Shown: piece after piece, positions 23,274 through 30,858 of the stretch | Layout: every line of letters begins with the position of its first letter | Numbering within the stretch: the stretch's first letter is position 1 | From: a virus | IMG/VR virus record: IMGVR_UViG_3300011113_000492 | Coordinates: 59,082 to 123,081 of that record | Strand: one strand, 5' to 3' | DNA: 64,000 nucleotides | Position numbers and translations under genes: made by a program | Notes under the pieces: generated by a model | Seen by the model: the letters and a program-made list of their open reading frames with translations, nothing else | What the model was told of the DNA's origin: nothing | The model's database searches: none

Positions 23274-23710
23274 TGTCTTACACAAATTACGGAAATATTA
23301 CCATAGATAATTCATATTACACAGGAACATCCTATACCATTGACACCACCACAAATCCCCTGGGAATTTCACCGATGAGCGGCACTGTGCTAGGTGGTGC
23401 AATAGGCAACCCATATACTATTACTGGTTCCAATGGTACTTGGGGAGGGTTATACAGCAGCAATAGCCCTACGGTAAAACTAGATCAAAAGGGCATCGAA
23501 GTCCTTGAATCAGCCGATATTAAATTAGGCAACGTCAGTCTTAAAGATTTCATTAATAGAATCGAGCAAAGATTAGCATTATTAAATCCCAACCCTGAAC
23601 TTGAAAAAGAATGGACCGAACTCAAAGAATTGGGCGATAGATACAGAGAGTTAGAAAAACAAATCACCGAGAAAATGAAAACTTGGGATATTCTAAATCG
23701 TGAAGATTAA
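23273..23710 (+). CDS. phage protein, Ser/Thr/Gly-rich head with coiled C-terminus
   Basis: 145 residues. The first 60 are rich in Tyr, Thr, Ser and Gly, with no clear fold; residues 75-140 are helical and charged (L-E-K-E-W-T-E-L-K-E-L). Looks like a small structural or oligomeric protein; family not recognised. Confidence 0.55.
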   Translation: MSYTNYGNITIDNSYYTGTSYTIDTTTNPLGISPMSGTVLGGAIGNPYTITGSNGTWGGLYSSNSPTVKLDQKGIEVLESADIKLGNVSLKDFINRIEQRLALLNPNPELEKEWTELKELGDRYRELEKQITEKMKTWDILNRED

Positions 23711-23918
23711 ACAAGTCGAAGACAAATATTGGTTAACTTGGCCTGCTCATATTTTAACAGCACAAGAGGTTAAACGTTGGTGCTGGGAAACGTTTGGTTC
23801 AGGGTGGGGTTCTATAAAATTAGGCGTACCAAACAATCAAGGTAATGCAAATCATATTCTTGTATTTCACAGACTAGCTCACGCTGAATGGTTTTTATTG
23901 CAGTGGAACGTTGACTGA
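23700..23918 (+). CDS. small LFALRW-family protein, divergent member 1
   Basis: 72 residues, GTG start overlapping the preceding gene by 11 bases. It has the family plan: a strand, then V-K-R-W-C-W-E-T-F-G-S-G-W, a second strand and the terminal helix H-A-E-W-F-L-L-Q-W. First of about ten related small genes up to 26937. Confidence 0.55.
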   Translation: MKIKQVEDKYWLTWPAHILTAQEVKRWCWETFGSGWGSIKLGVPNNQGNANHILVFHRLAHAEWFLLQWNVD

Positions 23919-23939
23919 AATTCAATTATGCAGTATAAT
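23911..23939 (+). promoter_or_regulatory. sigma70-type promoter producing a leaderless message
   Basis: TTGACT (23911-23916) overlaps the preceding stop; 17-base spacer; TATAAT (23934-23939). The predicted start is the A of the ATG at 23946. Confidence 0.75.
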
Positions 23940-23945
23940 GACGAG

Positions 23946-24122
23946 ATGAAATCCATTATAATTGACGGTGATCGCGTTAGTACCTATGACGCAATACAAT
24001 GGGCCAGTAAACAATTTGGTTCGAATTTTAGTATTCAACATGAATTTCCAGGTAAAAAATGGCGATTTGAGTTCAACGATTCTAAAGAAGCAATGTTATT
24101 TGCACTAAAATGGTCTCACTGA
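23946..24122 (+). CDS. small LFALRW-family protein 2 (leaderless)
   Basis: 58 residues from the ATG at 23946. Helix A-I-Q-W-A-S-K-Q-F-G-S-N-F, strand K-K-W-R-F-E-F, terminal D-S-K-E-A-M-L-F-A-L-K-W-S-H. An in-frame ATG at 23928 lies before the -10 box and cannot be used from this promoter. No ribosome site. Confidence 0.6.
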   Translation: MKSIIIDGDRVSTYDAIQWASKQFGSNFSIQHEFPGKKWRFEFNDSKEAMLFALKWSH

Positions 24123-24125
24123 ATC

Positions 24126-24554
24126 ATGAATAGAGACATGGAAAAATACGAAGAATTCGAAAAACGCATGAAGGAAAGATTTCCTAAAATGTTCAGCCAA
24201 CCATATGGCGGTTTTGCTGTAGGCCCAGGCTGGTGGCCTATCCTGGAATCATTGTGTGCTAACATTCAGCATCACAGTGATTGGAAAGAAAAACAAGGCA
24301 ATTTTATTCCCCAGGTCACTGTGGAGCAGATCAAAGAGAAATTTGGTGGACTGCGGTTTTATTACAGCGGCGGGGACGATGCTATTGACGGCATGGTTCG
24401 TATGGCAGAGTCTTGGGCCGAACATGCTTGCGAAGAATGTGGCAAGCCTGGCCAGAGTCGCGGAGGCGGTTGGATTAAAACTTTATGTGACGAACATGAT
24501 GCAGAGCGTCAAGCTCGTTATCGAGAAAGATTCAAAAACAATGATCAGTCTTAA
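24126..24554 (+). CDS. phage protein with C-terminal zinc-ribbon-like motif
   Basis: 142 residues. The middle holds a conserved-looking V-T-V-E-Q-I-K-E-K-F-G-G-L-R-F-Y-Y; the C-terminus has C-E-E-C-G-K-P-G-Q and L-C-D-E-H, a likely zinc site (C-x2-C...C-x2-H). Similar proteins occur in many phages and prophages without known role. Overlaps the next gene by 14 bases. Confidence 0.65.
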   Translation: MNRDMEKYEEFEKRMKERFPKMFSQPYGGFAVGPGWWPILESLCANIQHHSDWKEKQGNFIPQVTVEQIKEKFGGLRFYYSGGDDAIDGMVRMAESWAEHACEECGKPGQSRGGGWIKTLCDEHDAERQARYRERFKNNDQS

Positions 24555-24810
24555 TTTCAACTTACGCAATCCTTGGAGCAATACATTTAAAAACTTGTGG
24601 TGCTGTGTGTACCATACGCCATTCAAGAACAAGTTTATTGAACTAGAAATTATTCATGACTTTACTTTGATATCGTTTATGTTTAACTGGACTGTACGGC
24701 AAAGTCATGCTGGGTTAGATATTGAGTTAGGCCTGCTTGGCTATAACATACATTTTAACTTTTATGATAACCGTCATTGGGATGGGAAATCAAACCGCTG
24801 GGAGTCATAA
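24541..24810 (+). CDS. small Trp/Phe-rich protein, unknown
   Basis: 89 residues starting M-I-S-L-N-F-N-L. Beta-rich, with many aromatic residues (W, F, Y) and two N-Y-N-I-H-F/H-W repeats. Its stop shares a base with the next ATG. Function not recognised. Confidence 0.6.
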   Translation: MISLNFNLRNPWSNTFKNLWCCVYHTPFKNKFIELEIIHDFTLISFMFNWTVRQSHAGLDIELGLLGYNIHFNFYDNRHWDGKSNRWES

Positions 24811-25076
24811 TGCCCAACTACGCAGAATATTTTGCCAAAAAGGCATACAAACCTAAGTATCAGATTGGCGACAGAGTGTTTGGATACTACAAGAAAATTC
24901 CATTTATCGGAAGTGTGGGTAATGACACTTTAATCAGTGAAATCGAAGGTCCGCGCATAAGTGTGCATTTAGACCTGCCTATGAAAATAGATCAAGAAAT
25001 TCGTAGGGTAATAATAGTTAAACATAAAGATATAAAATCAAAGTTAGTTAACTATTTCGACACTAAAACTGCATGA
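24810..25076 (+). CDS. small beta-barrel-like protein, unknown
   Basis: 88 residues. Y-Q-I-G-D-R-V-F-G-Y-Y-K-K-I-P-F and following strands suggest an SH3-like barrel. Overlaps the next gene by 4 bases, so it heads the coupled run of LFALRW-family genes. Confidence 0.6.
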   Translation: MPNYAEYFAKKAYKPKYQIGDRVFGYYKKIPFIGSVGNDTLISEIEGPRISVHLDLPMKIDQEIRRVIIVKHKDIKSKLVNYFDTKTA

Positions 25077-25297
25077 AGTATAGAATCGAAGTTCGTAATT
25101 TTCAATCTAAGTCAATCTCAGTGAGAGTTTCTAAATCAACTATGTTTGATGGAACCTTTATTGAAATTGATAAAACAGTTGCAGACGAAATCGATGAGTG
25201 GGTAGTATCGTCTAAAATAGGTCGACGAATTGCTTGGGATATGTGGCAACTAAAAAACAAACAAGCAGTGACATTGTTTATGATGAAATGGTCATGA
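25073..25297 (+). CDS. small LFALRW-family protein 3
   Basis: 74 residues. Central D-E-I-D-E-W-V-V-S-S-K-I-G and terminal K-Q-A-V-T-L-F-M-M-K-W-S. The codons T-C-A T-G-A for S-stop create the next ATG. Confidence 0.65.
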   Translation: MKYRIEVRNFQSKSISVRVSKSTMFDGTFIEIDKTVADEIDEWVVSSKIGRRIAWDMWQLKNKQAVTLFMMKWS

Positions 25298-25548
25298 CTA
25301 TAACCTATAAACCTTTAGATTTAATTCCCAGCGTTCGTGTACCAGTTTTGCATAAGGTGGTCTATGCTTACACTGCGGACCATGTGCAGGCATTTTATCA
25401 ACGCAGTTACAAGGATCACTTAGTAGATGAATGGTTAGAAAAAAACTGCCGGCATCGTTATTATCACAGTCCAGGCTATCTTCAAGAAAAATTTATACAG
25501 TTTGAAGATGACCAAGAAGCAATGTTATTTGCACTGAGGTGGGCATGA
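25294..25548 (+). CDS. small LFALRW-family protein 4
   Basis: 84 residues from the ATG overlapping the previous stop. Central L-V-D-E-W-L-E-K-N-C, terminal D-D-Q-E-A-M-L-F-A-L-R-W-A. Translation is coupled to both neighbours by ATGA overlaps. Confidence 0.68.
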   Translation: MTITYKPLDLIPSVRVPVLHKVVYAYTADHVQAFYQRSYKDHLVDEWLEKNCRHRYYHSPGYLQEKFIQFEDDQEAMLFALRWA

Positions 25549-25793
25549 CCACTGTAACTCGATACCGTAGCAGTGATTTTGTTTACAAAATCTTGATGCC
25601 AAAAGAAAAGAATCAGTGGCAGATTGATCAATGGTGTATGTATCAGTTTGGGCCCAGATGGAGTGTAACTGAAAATAGACAAGGCCGATGGTGTTGTTTT
25701 TGGCGTGGCCCAAGATCCGAAGACGGCGCTCACTACGAGTGGTTGTTTGTGAACGAAGCCGATGCCTTGTTGTTCGCCTTGAGGTGGTCATGA
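25545..25793 (+). CDS. small LFALRW-family protein 5
   Basis: 82 residues, ATG overlapping the previous stop. Q-I-D-Q-W-C-M-Y-Q-F-G-P-R-W in the middle and N-E-A-D-A-L-L-F-A-L-R-W-S at the end. Trp-rich centre with W-C-C-F-W strand. Confidence 0.68.
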   Translation: MTTVTRYRSSDFVYKILMPKEKNQWQIDQWCMYQFGPRWSVTENRQGRWCCFWRGPRSEDGAHYEWLFVNEADALLFALRWS

Positions 25794-25990
25794 GAGAACT
25801 TAAAAAAGAACTATGGCCGCATAAAGTAGTGCTTGACACGCCGGATTCAATAACTGAAATAGAGATATGGTTAGGGTCACGATTGGGAACATTCAAAGGT
25901 CGATGGAACGTAGTCTACTATCATAATCAAACACATTTTTATTTTCGACTGGGCGAGGATGCAACGTTATTTTCTTTGAGGTGGGCGTGA
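25790..25990 (+). CDS. small LFALRW-family protein 6
   Basis: 66 residues, ATG at 25790 overlapping the previous stop. I-T-E-I-E-I-W-L-G-S-R-L-G and terminal L-G-E-D-A-T-L-F-S-L-R-W-A. Confidence 0.68.
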   Translation: MRELKKELWPHKVVLDTPDSITEIEIWLGSRLGTFKGRWNVVYYHNQTHFYFRLGEDATLFSLRWA

Positions 25991-26211
25991 TTCAAGCCAG
26001 CGTTCGATTATATCATCCACCTCAACGCAACCGTTGGATAGACGAAAGTCCGATCAATGAGTGGTTGCTGGCACATGTGGGAGTTCACGCGAGATTCAAA
26101 GATCTTGTAGATGAGGATCGGCCGTGGCACGTGGATCATGAACAAAAATATCTTGAGTATCATTTTGCCCGTGAGCAGGATGCCATGATGTTTAGTTTGA
26201 GGTGGGTATGA
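25987..26211 (+). CDS. small LFALRW-family protein 7
   Basis: 74 residues with a GTG start in the GTGA overlap. P-I-N-E-W-L-L-A-H-V-G and terminal E-Q-D-A-M-M-F-S-L-R-W-V. Confidence 0.67.
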   Translation: MIQASVRLYHPPQRNRWIDESPINEWLLAHVGVHARFKDLVDEDRPWHVDHEQKYLEYHFAREQDAMMFSLRWV

Positions 26212-26411
26212 AAAATTATGTTGTAATACCCTACGACCCAACTTGGCGAGCATTAGAGTGGGCCAAAGAACATTGTCCAAGTTACATCACTAATGATCGC
26301 GAAGTTACGCAGCCGAGACCTTATCCCGATCATAATATTGACGATATTAAAATTCGCTTTTATTTCGGCAACGAACGGGATGCAACAGCATTTGCACTTA
26401 AATGGGCGTGA
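26208..26411 (+). CDS. small LFALRW-family protein 8
   Basis: 67 residues, ATG overlapping the previous stop. R-A-L-E-W-A-K-E-H-C and terminal N-E-R-D-A-T-A-F-A-L-K-W-A. Confidence 0.67.
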   Translation: MKNYVVIPYDPTWRALEWAKEHCPSYITNDREVTQPRPYPDHNIDDIKIRFYFGNERDATAFALKWA

Positions 26412-26671
26412 ACACTATGTCAGTAATTAAATTATCTCAATTTGAGTGGGACAGTATTTTAGTAAAAATAGAGAATGACTATGGTAAAGCTGTGGCACTG
26501 ATTCGAACAGCTATGCGACGAGAGCTGGGCTGTACCCCAAGAACACATAGATTTTGGAAGCCCGATGAAGGTACAGGTGTCTACGACGGTTATGGGAATT
26601 ATGTAGAAGAAATTCATTTGGATTTTTATGATGATGCCAAAGAAACCATGTTCAGATTAAAATATCTATAG
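26408..26671 (+). CDS. small LFALRW-family protein 9, divergent
   Basis: 87 residues from the GTG in the GTGA overlap (ATG at 26417 is the alternative). Terminal D-D-A-K-E-T-M-F-R-L-K-Y-L retains the helix but has lost the final Trp; the central Trp helix is replaced. Confidence 0.6.
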   Translation: MNTMSVIKLSQFEWDSILVKIENDYGKAVALIRTAMRRELGCTPRTHRFWKPDEGTGVYDGYGNYVEEIHLDFYDDAKETMFRLKYL

Positions 26672-26673
26672 TT

Positions 26674-26937
26674 ATGAAAAAGAAAAGAATGTTAACTAAT
26701 AAAGATATATTTGCTGATTGGAAAAATATGCGATTTATTGTTGCGCCTAATTATACATTCAGAGACGATAAGATTAATTTTAAACATTTAATTATTTTAA
26801 CCGACATTAAATTTTGGGCATTGGCCTCAGATGACTTAGACTGTTGGTGCGAAGAAAATAACTGTAAAACAAAGGGAATGACCGTAGAAATCCCATCTGA
26901 CAGGGAATTAACACTGTTTTGTTTACGATGGGCTTAA
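26674..26937 (+). CDS. small LFALRW-family protein 10
   Basis: 87 residues starting 3 bases after the previous stop. D-D-L-D-C-W-C-E-E-N-N-C centre and S-D-R-E-L-T-L-F-C-L-R-W-A end. Last member of the array; not overlapped with the next gene. Confidence 0.6.
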   Translation: MKKKRMLTNKDIFADWKNMRFIVAPNYTFRDDKINFKHLIILTDIKFWALASDDLDCWCEENNCKTKGMTVEIPSDRELTLFCLRWA

Positions 26938-26944
26938 ATAATAG

Positions 26945-27664
26945 ATGAAGTATATTTTTTCATTACTACTGTTACTGTGTTCTAATTCGTGGGCATGGAC
27001 AAATGCTTCATCGATTTTGGTAATCGATGCCAGCACTGCTCGAATCATTCACGAATATAATTCCAACTCTGTTCGGCCAATTGCTAGCATAACTAAATTA
27101 ATGACAGCTATGGTAAGTTTAGAATTGTATAGTCTTGATGATTATGTTATGATAACCAAAAAACAAAAGATATCAGTCAAAGAACTGTTGACCCGATTAC
27201 TGATCCGCAGCGATAATAATGCAGCAGAACTTTTGGCAAAACATCATCCGCAGGGCCGTAATGGATTTTTAGCTGCAATGAATACCAAGGCTAAAAATTT
27301 AAATTTGCATGACACTGTGTTTAATGATCCCAGCGGATTAAGATCTGACAATATTAGCACTGCGACAGAAGTTGCGGCACTGACCATAGAAGCATCAAAG
27401 TTTGATTTTATACGAGAAATCAGTGTTGTTCCACAGACAAAACAACTCACCAATACTAATTTTCAAATTCTTAAAGACTATCACAACATTTTAGTTAGCA
27501 AAACAGGATTTACCACAGCCGCAGGTAGATGTCTTACAATGTTGGTTGACCATGGACAAACTCGTTACGTAATTATAATTTTGGGAGAATTAACCAAAAT
27601 GGCTCGAGAAACCACTGCTCGAACTTTATTACAGGTCAGCGCCAATAAATACAGTTATAATTGA
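26945..27664 (+). CDS. penicillin-binding D,D-peptidase, S11 family (PbpG-like)
   Basis: 239 residues with a signal peptide ending S-W-A. All three active-site motifs are present: S48-I-T-K51, S-D-N (about residue 91) and K-T-G (about 188). The length matches endopeptidase PbpG without the C-terminal membrane anchor. It cuts D-Ala cross-links in peptidoglycan in the periplasm. In a phage it may loosen the wall for entry, lysis or remodelling; it is far from the lysis cassette, so an early function is possible. Confidence 0.88.
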   Translation: MKYIFSLLLLLCSNSWAWTNASSILVIDASTARIIHEYNSNSVRPIASITKLMTAMVSLELYSLDDYVMITKKQKISVKELLTRLLIRSDNNAAELLAKHHPQGRNGFLAAMNTKAKNLNLHDTVFNDPSGLRSDNISTATEVAALTIEASKFDFIREISVVPQTKQLTNTNFQILKDYHNILVSKTGFTTAAGRCLTMLVDHGQTRYVIIILGELTKMARETTARTLLQVSANKYSYN

Positions 27665-27689
27665 CATATTTTACAGAAACCAGTAAAAT
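27661..27689 (+). promoter_or_regulatory. sigma70-type promoter producing a leaderless message
   Basis: TTGACA (27661-27666) overlaps the stop of the peptidase gene; 17-base spacer; TAAAAT (27684-27689). The predicted start is the A of the ATG at 27696. Confidence 0.7.
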
Positions 27690-27695
27690 AACACT

Positions 27696-28196
27696 ATGAC
27701 CGCAATGAGCAGAAGTCGACAAAGACATACCTTTCAGGCAAGACGTGCAAACAGCGACGAGTTTACCAAGATTATGGAAGAAATTCGAAATCAAGATTTC
27801 TCAAGAGATAACGATGAGGAATGGCAGAAAAATAATATGGAATATGATCTACGCACCACTGATTGGATTTTGGAAAAAGTTCGAAATAGTAAAACTTATT
27901 CCCAAAATTTATATGCTGCTATGTGCAACAACGATTTCCAACGAAATGATGTATTACCGATTCTTAAAGATCAATACTGGCATTGCAGTTGGAGATACGC
28001 CGGAGGTATCATTGCTGACATGCGTGAAGAAGGGGACTACATTGATTGGTACTGTTCAGGCATAGTGGGAGATTCTGACATCGATGAGGGCGAATATCGT
28101 ACCAAAACAGGATATGTACCTGAGTGTACCATCACCGACGAAATTCGAGAAGACCTATTCAAATTGGGATGGTTGTGTTTTTCTGATAAAGATTAA
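27696..28196 (+). CDS. conserved phage protein, unknown (leaderless)
   Basis: 166 residues. The C-terminal half reads Y-W-H-C-S-W-R-Y-A-G-G-I-I-A-D-M-R and G-D-Y-I-D-W-Y-C-S-G-I, a pattern I have seen in viral metagenome proteins without assigned function. ATG lies at the predicted transcription start; the next ATG at 27705 is an alternative. Confidence 0.6.
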   Translation: MTAMSRSRQRHTFQARRANSDEFTKIMEEIRNQDFSRDNDEEWQKNNMEYDLRTTDWILEKVRNSKTYSQNLYAAMCNNDFQRNDVLPILKDQYWHCSWRYAGGIIADMREEGDYIDWYCSGIVGDSDIDEGEYRTKTGYVPECTITDEIREDLFKLGWLCFSDKD

Positions 28197-28212
28197 TTAA
28201 CAAGGAGACTGT

Positions 28213-28899
28213 ATGTTTGCAACTGTGGAAACAAAATTATGGCGAACTGCCAGCGAAGTAAATGAAGCAATGGTTCGAGTTTATAATCATATGCTCATGG
28301 CCATTGTAACCAGCGGTGTAGTAAGTTATTTGGTTAGTTCTAGTCCTGGGCTCATGGCATTTTTCTTCACTGGATTTATGAAATGGGTTGTGCTGTTTGC
28401 ACCATTGGCTTTTGTGTTTTTGGTGCCTGTATTGCTAAATTCGGGAATTTCCAGAACGGGCAAAATTTTAACTCTGCACGGCTTTGCTGGACTAATGGGA
28501 CTGAGCATGGCCAGTATCTTTGTGGTCTATACACTAGGCAGTATTGTATCGGCATTTTTGGGTGCTGGGGTACTGTTTGGCACTATGAGTCTTTATGGCT
28601 ATTTTACCAAACAAAGTTTGGACAGTATCGGTAAATGGTGTTTTGTGGGCTTGATCGCAATTGTGATTGCTAGTATAATTAATATCTTTGTTGGCAGTAG
28701 TCTAGCACAAATGGTAATCAGTGCATTGGCTATCATTATCTTTTTGGGATTGACTGCCTACGATACTCAACAAATCCGAGAAATGGTCAGCGAACACACA
28801 GACGACAGCATTGAAATCAGTGCGGCGTTGACTTTGTATTTGAATTTTATTAACTTGTTTATCAGCTTACTTCAACTATTTGGCGGGAAAAAAGATTAA
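28213..28899 (+). CDS. Bax inhibitor-1/YccA-family membrane protein
   Basis: 228 residues with seven hydrophobic segments and the family features T-L-H-G-F-A-G-L-M-G-L-S, A-Y-D-T-Q-Q-I-R and the final F-I-N-L-F-I-S-L-L-Q-L-F. AAGGAG site present. Bacterial members (YccA) bind and restrain the FtsH protease; others conduct ions. In the phage it could protect phage membrane proteins from FtsH. Spacing of zero to the next gene. Confidence 0.88.
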   Translation: MFATVETKLWRTASEVNEAMVRVYNHMLMAIVTSGVVSYLVSSSPGLMAFFFTGFMKWVVLFAPLAFVFLVPVLLNSGISRTGKILTLHGFAGLMGLSMASIFVVYTLGSIVSAFLGAGVLFGTMSLYGYFTKQSLDSIGKWCFVGLIAIVIASIINIFVGSSLAQMVISALAIIIFLGLTAYDTQQIREMVSEHTDDSIEISAALTLYLNFINLFISLLQLFGGKKD

Positions 28900-29745
28900 A
28901 TGGCACAATACGCACATTACTGGAGTTGTTCAAATTTTGCAGACTGGGTTCGCGGTACTAAGAAACTCGGTGCTGGCACATCCGAGGAATGGGATGAATG
29001 GACCACTGCGGCAAAAATGAAACACAACTTCCGATATTGGTTAGCAGAAGACGGGTTAGATCATCTTCAAAACTTTGTTTATTACATTCCCAATTGCTTA
29101 AATGATATACGATATTACATTAATAATCGCTGGGTCTCTCATAGTCATCGCCTTACAGCAAGCCCTAAGGACATCAAACCGGGTTCATGGTGTGATGTGG
29201 GCAATCGTTTTTTGCCTTGTCTATTTAACGAGCTTGTGGATTTTGTTGAAATAGAACAAGCATGGCATCACTGTATGTGGAGTGACGAGGCTAAGACTAA
29301 GTTCAACGTGCCTTGGTATCGTAAAGGTTGGCTGCGCTGGCGTACATGGCGTTGCCCAGAAGCTGGTCTAGAATATTTGAAATGGGCCGCAGGTCTTAAA
29401 GTCGATGAAACTATGGGAGTCGAGCCTGGTGAAAAAGGCTACGGAGAGCCCACATACCAAGCCAAAGCTGCTAAAGAAATTATTGATCTTTACACTTGGT
29501 GGACTGTGACTTATCGCAATCGCCCTGATCCCTATGATGCCAGTGGTTGGACTGCTCACTGTGACGCTATGCGAGCAAAGTACCCAGGCAGTTTCTTGTC
29601 TAGTATAAACTCAAAAGATCCGGTAGATCGTCGAGCCAGCGATAAAGCACACAAGCTGCTTCAAAAGATAGAAGCAGCCTACGCTAAGGAAGACGAAGCT
29701 ATGATGATTCGTTTAATTAGAATTCGTGAATCACTGTGGACTTAA
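28900..29745 (+). CDS. phage protein, Trp-rich, unknown
   Basis: 281 residues, very rich in Trp, Tyr and His, with several helical stretches (W-T-T-A-A-K-M-K-H-N-F-R-Y-W). Immediately follows the Bax-inhibitor gene (no gap). No catalytic motif seen. Such proteins occur in large phages as unknowns. Confidence 0.6.
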   Translation: MAQYAHYWSCSNFADWVRGTKKLGAGTSEEWDEWTTAAKMKHNFRYWLAEDGLDHLQNFVYYIPNCLNDIRYYINNRWVSHSHRLTASPKDIKPGSWCDVGNRFLPCLFNELVDFVEIEQAWHHCMWSDEAKTKFNVPWYRKGWLRWRTWRCPEAGLEYLKWAAGLKVDETMGVEPGEKGYGEPTYQAKAAKEIIDLYTWWTVTYRNRPDPYDASGWTAHCDAMRAKYPGSFLSSINSKDPVDRRASDKAHKLLQKIEAAYAKEDEAMMIRLIRIRESLWT

Positions 29746-29746
29746 C

Positions 29747-30103
29747 ATGAGCTCGGATACTTTTTTTGAATTTCTTGCTTTTTTTGTACAAGTTATTTTT
29801 TGGTGGTTTATATTTCAAACAGTGTTGGCTGTTCTCTTGCGTATGCGAGAAAACAAAGAACAACGTTTCAAAAACATGATCGAAAAATTAGACGAAGTTA
29901 CTCATCGAGTTTTGGTTGAAAAACACGGGGATATGTATTATTGGTTTGATGCAGATGATAACGAATTTTTAGCACAGGGTAAGAGTCTCGAAGACACCAT
30001 AGATATCCTTAAAAAGCGTTTCCCCACCCATATGTTTTTTGTAACCACCGGGGACAAAAAATATAAAATTGCTAGTCCGAATTGGAATTTAGAGCCCTAT
30101 TAA
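29747..30103 (+). CDS. single-pass membrane protein, unknown
   Basis: 118 residues from the ATG at 29747. Residues 5-32 are strongly hydrophobic (F-F-E-F-L-A-F-F-V-Q-V-I-F-W-W); the rest is a soluble domain with a Y-Y-W-F-D-A-D-D-N-E-F strand-turn. Function unknown. Confidence 0.6.
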   Translation: MSSDTFFEFLAFFVQVIFWWFIFQTVLAVLLRMRENKEQRFKNMIEKLDEVTHRVLVEKHGDMYYWFDADDNEFLAQGKSLEDTIDILKKRFPTHMFFVTTGDKKYKIASPNWNLEPY

Positions 30104-30116
30104 TAAAAAGTATTAC

Positions 30117-30145
30117 TTGCTCAAAAACATTAATTCTGCTATAAT
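30117..30145 (+). promoter_or_regulatory. sigma70-like promoter
   Basis: TTGCTC (30117-30122), 17-base spacer, TATAAT (30140-30145), ahead of the gene at 30177. Confidence 0.6.
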
Positions 30146-30176
30146 GTACACAGTTTAACACTGTCGGGTCATTTAT

Positions 30177-30575
30177 ATGAGTATGCATCTCCATCATCCC
30201 AGTCTCAGTCTCAACGGCAAGAAAAAAGGCAAAGTTAAATTTCGCAATGCCGAAGAAGCTCGCCGAGCTCGCGAACTGGAGGATTCTTGGAAAGATCTAC
30301 AGAAAAAATGGGGAGTAGATGAGCAGGAGCGTAAGCGCAAACGTGCATTGGCTGCGCCGCCCTTGCAGGGGAATTATAAACTCAGTGTGCCCCCTGGCCG
30401 AAGTACTGCTCATATTCCCAGTCTTAACAGCGGTGCTGGAGTAGCAACTTTGGCGCCAGCAAAAGTATACACGGGCACAAAAGTCAAAGGTATTGCAACC
30501 ATGCATAAATCTAATGCAGTTCCAGTCTTCAGTGACGAAGAAGCAGTTGAAATTTCTAGAATGAGGCGTGGTTAA
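30177..30575 (+). CDS. basic protein of unknown function
   Basis: 132 residues. The N-terminus is His/Lys-rich, residues 22-60 form a charged helix (A-R-R-A-R-E-L-E-D-S-W), and the rest is Pro/Gly/Ala. Similar K-x-K-F-R-N-A-E-E-A proteins occur in bacteria and phages. Function unknown. Confidence 0.55.
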   Translation: MSMHLHHPSLSLNGKKKGKVKFRNAEEARRARELEDSWKDLQKKWGVDEQERKRKRALAAPPLQGNYKLSVPPGRSTAHIPSLNSGAGVATLAPAKVYTGTKVKGIATMHKSNAVPVFSDEEAVEISRMRRG

Positions 30576-30622
30576 AACTTGTATTGGTAGGTAAATAGAC
30601 ATTTAAGGAGAAATATTAAAAA

Positions 30623-30841
30623 GTGGCAAAAGAAGAAGGTATGAAAATGAATGGTGTTGTAACCGAAGTGTTAGGTAACGCCATGTTTCGTGTTAAAATT
30701 GAAAACAGCGAGTATCTAGTTACCGCTTATATCGGCGGAAAATTGCGTAAGCATGACATTAAAGTTATTGCAGGCGATAAAGTAGTCATGGAAATGAGCC
30801 CATACGATCTCACTAAAGGCAGAATTATGTATAGAAATTAA
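30623..30841 (+). CDS. infA: translation initiation factor IF-1
   Basis: 72 residues, the exact length of bacterial IF-1. Start is GTG (the codon two before it is a stop), with AAGGAG 12 bases upstream. Matches IF-1 throughout: [35 protein letters not shown] and K-G-R-I-M-Y-R. It binds the ribosomal A site during initiation. A phage-borne IF-1 may favour phage messages, for instance the leaderless ones predicted here. A GGTAAATA late element lies at 30590-30597. Confidence 0.93.
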   Translation: MAKEEGMKMNGVVTEVLGNAMFRVKIENSEYLVTAYIGGKLRKHDIKVIAGDKVVMEMSPYDLTKGRIMYRN

Positions 30842-30845
30842 CTTC

Positions 30846-30853
30846 TATAAATA
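30846..30853 (+). promoter_or_regulatory. late promoter producing leaderless SOD message
   Basis: TATAAATA, perfect T4-type late -10. Five bases separate it from the ATG at 30859, so the A of ATG is the predicted +1. Confidence 0.65.
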
Positions 30854-30858
30854 GTTGT

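Noticed and set aside
23928-23945. ATG at 23928 as the start of the small gene
   Set aside because: It lies upstream of the -10 box TATAAT at 23934, so the promoter would not transcribe it.
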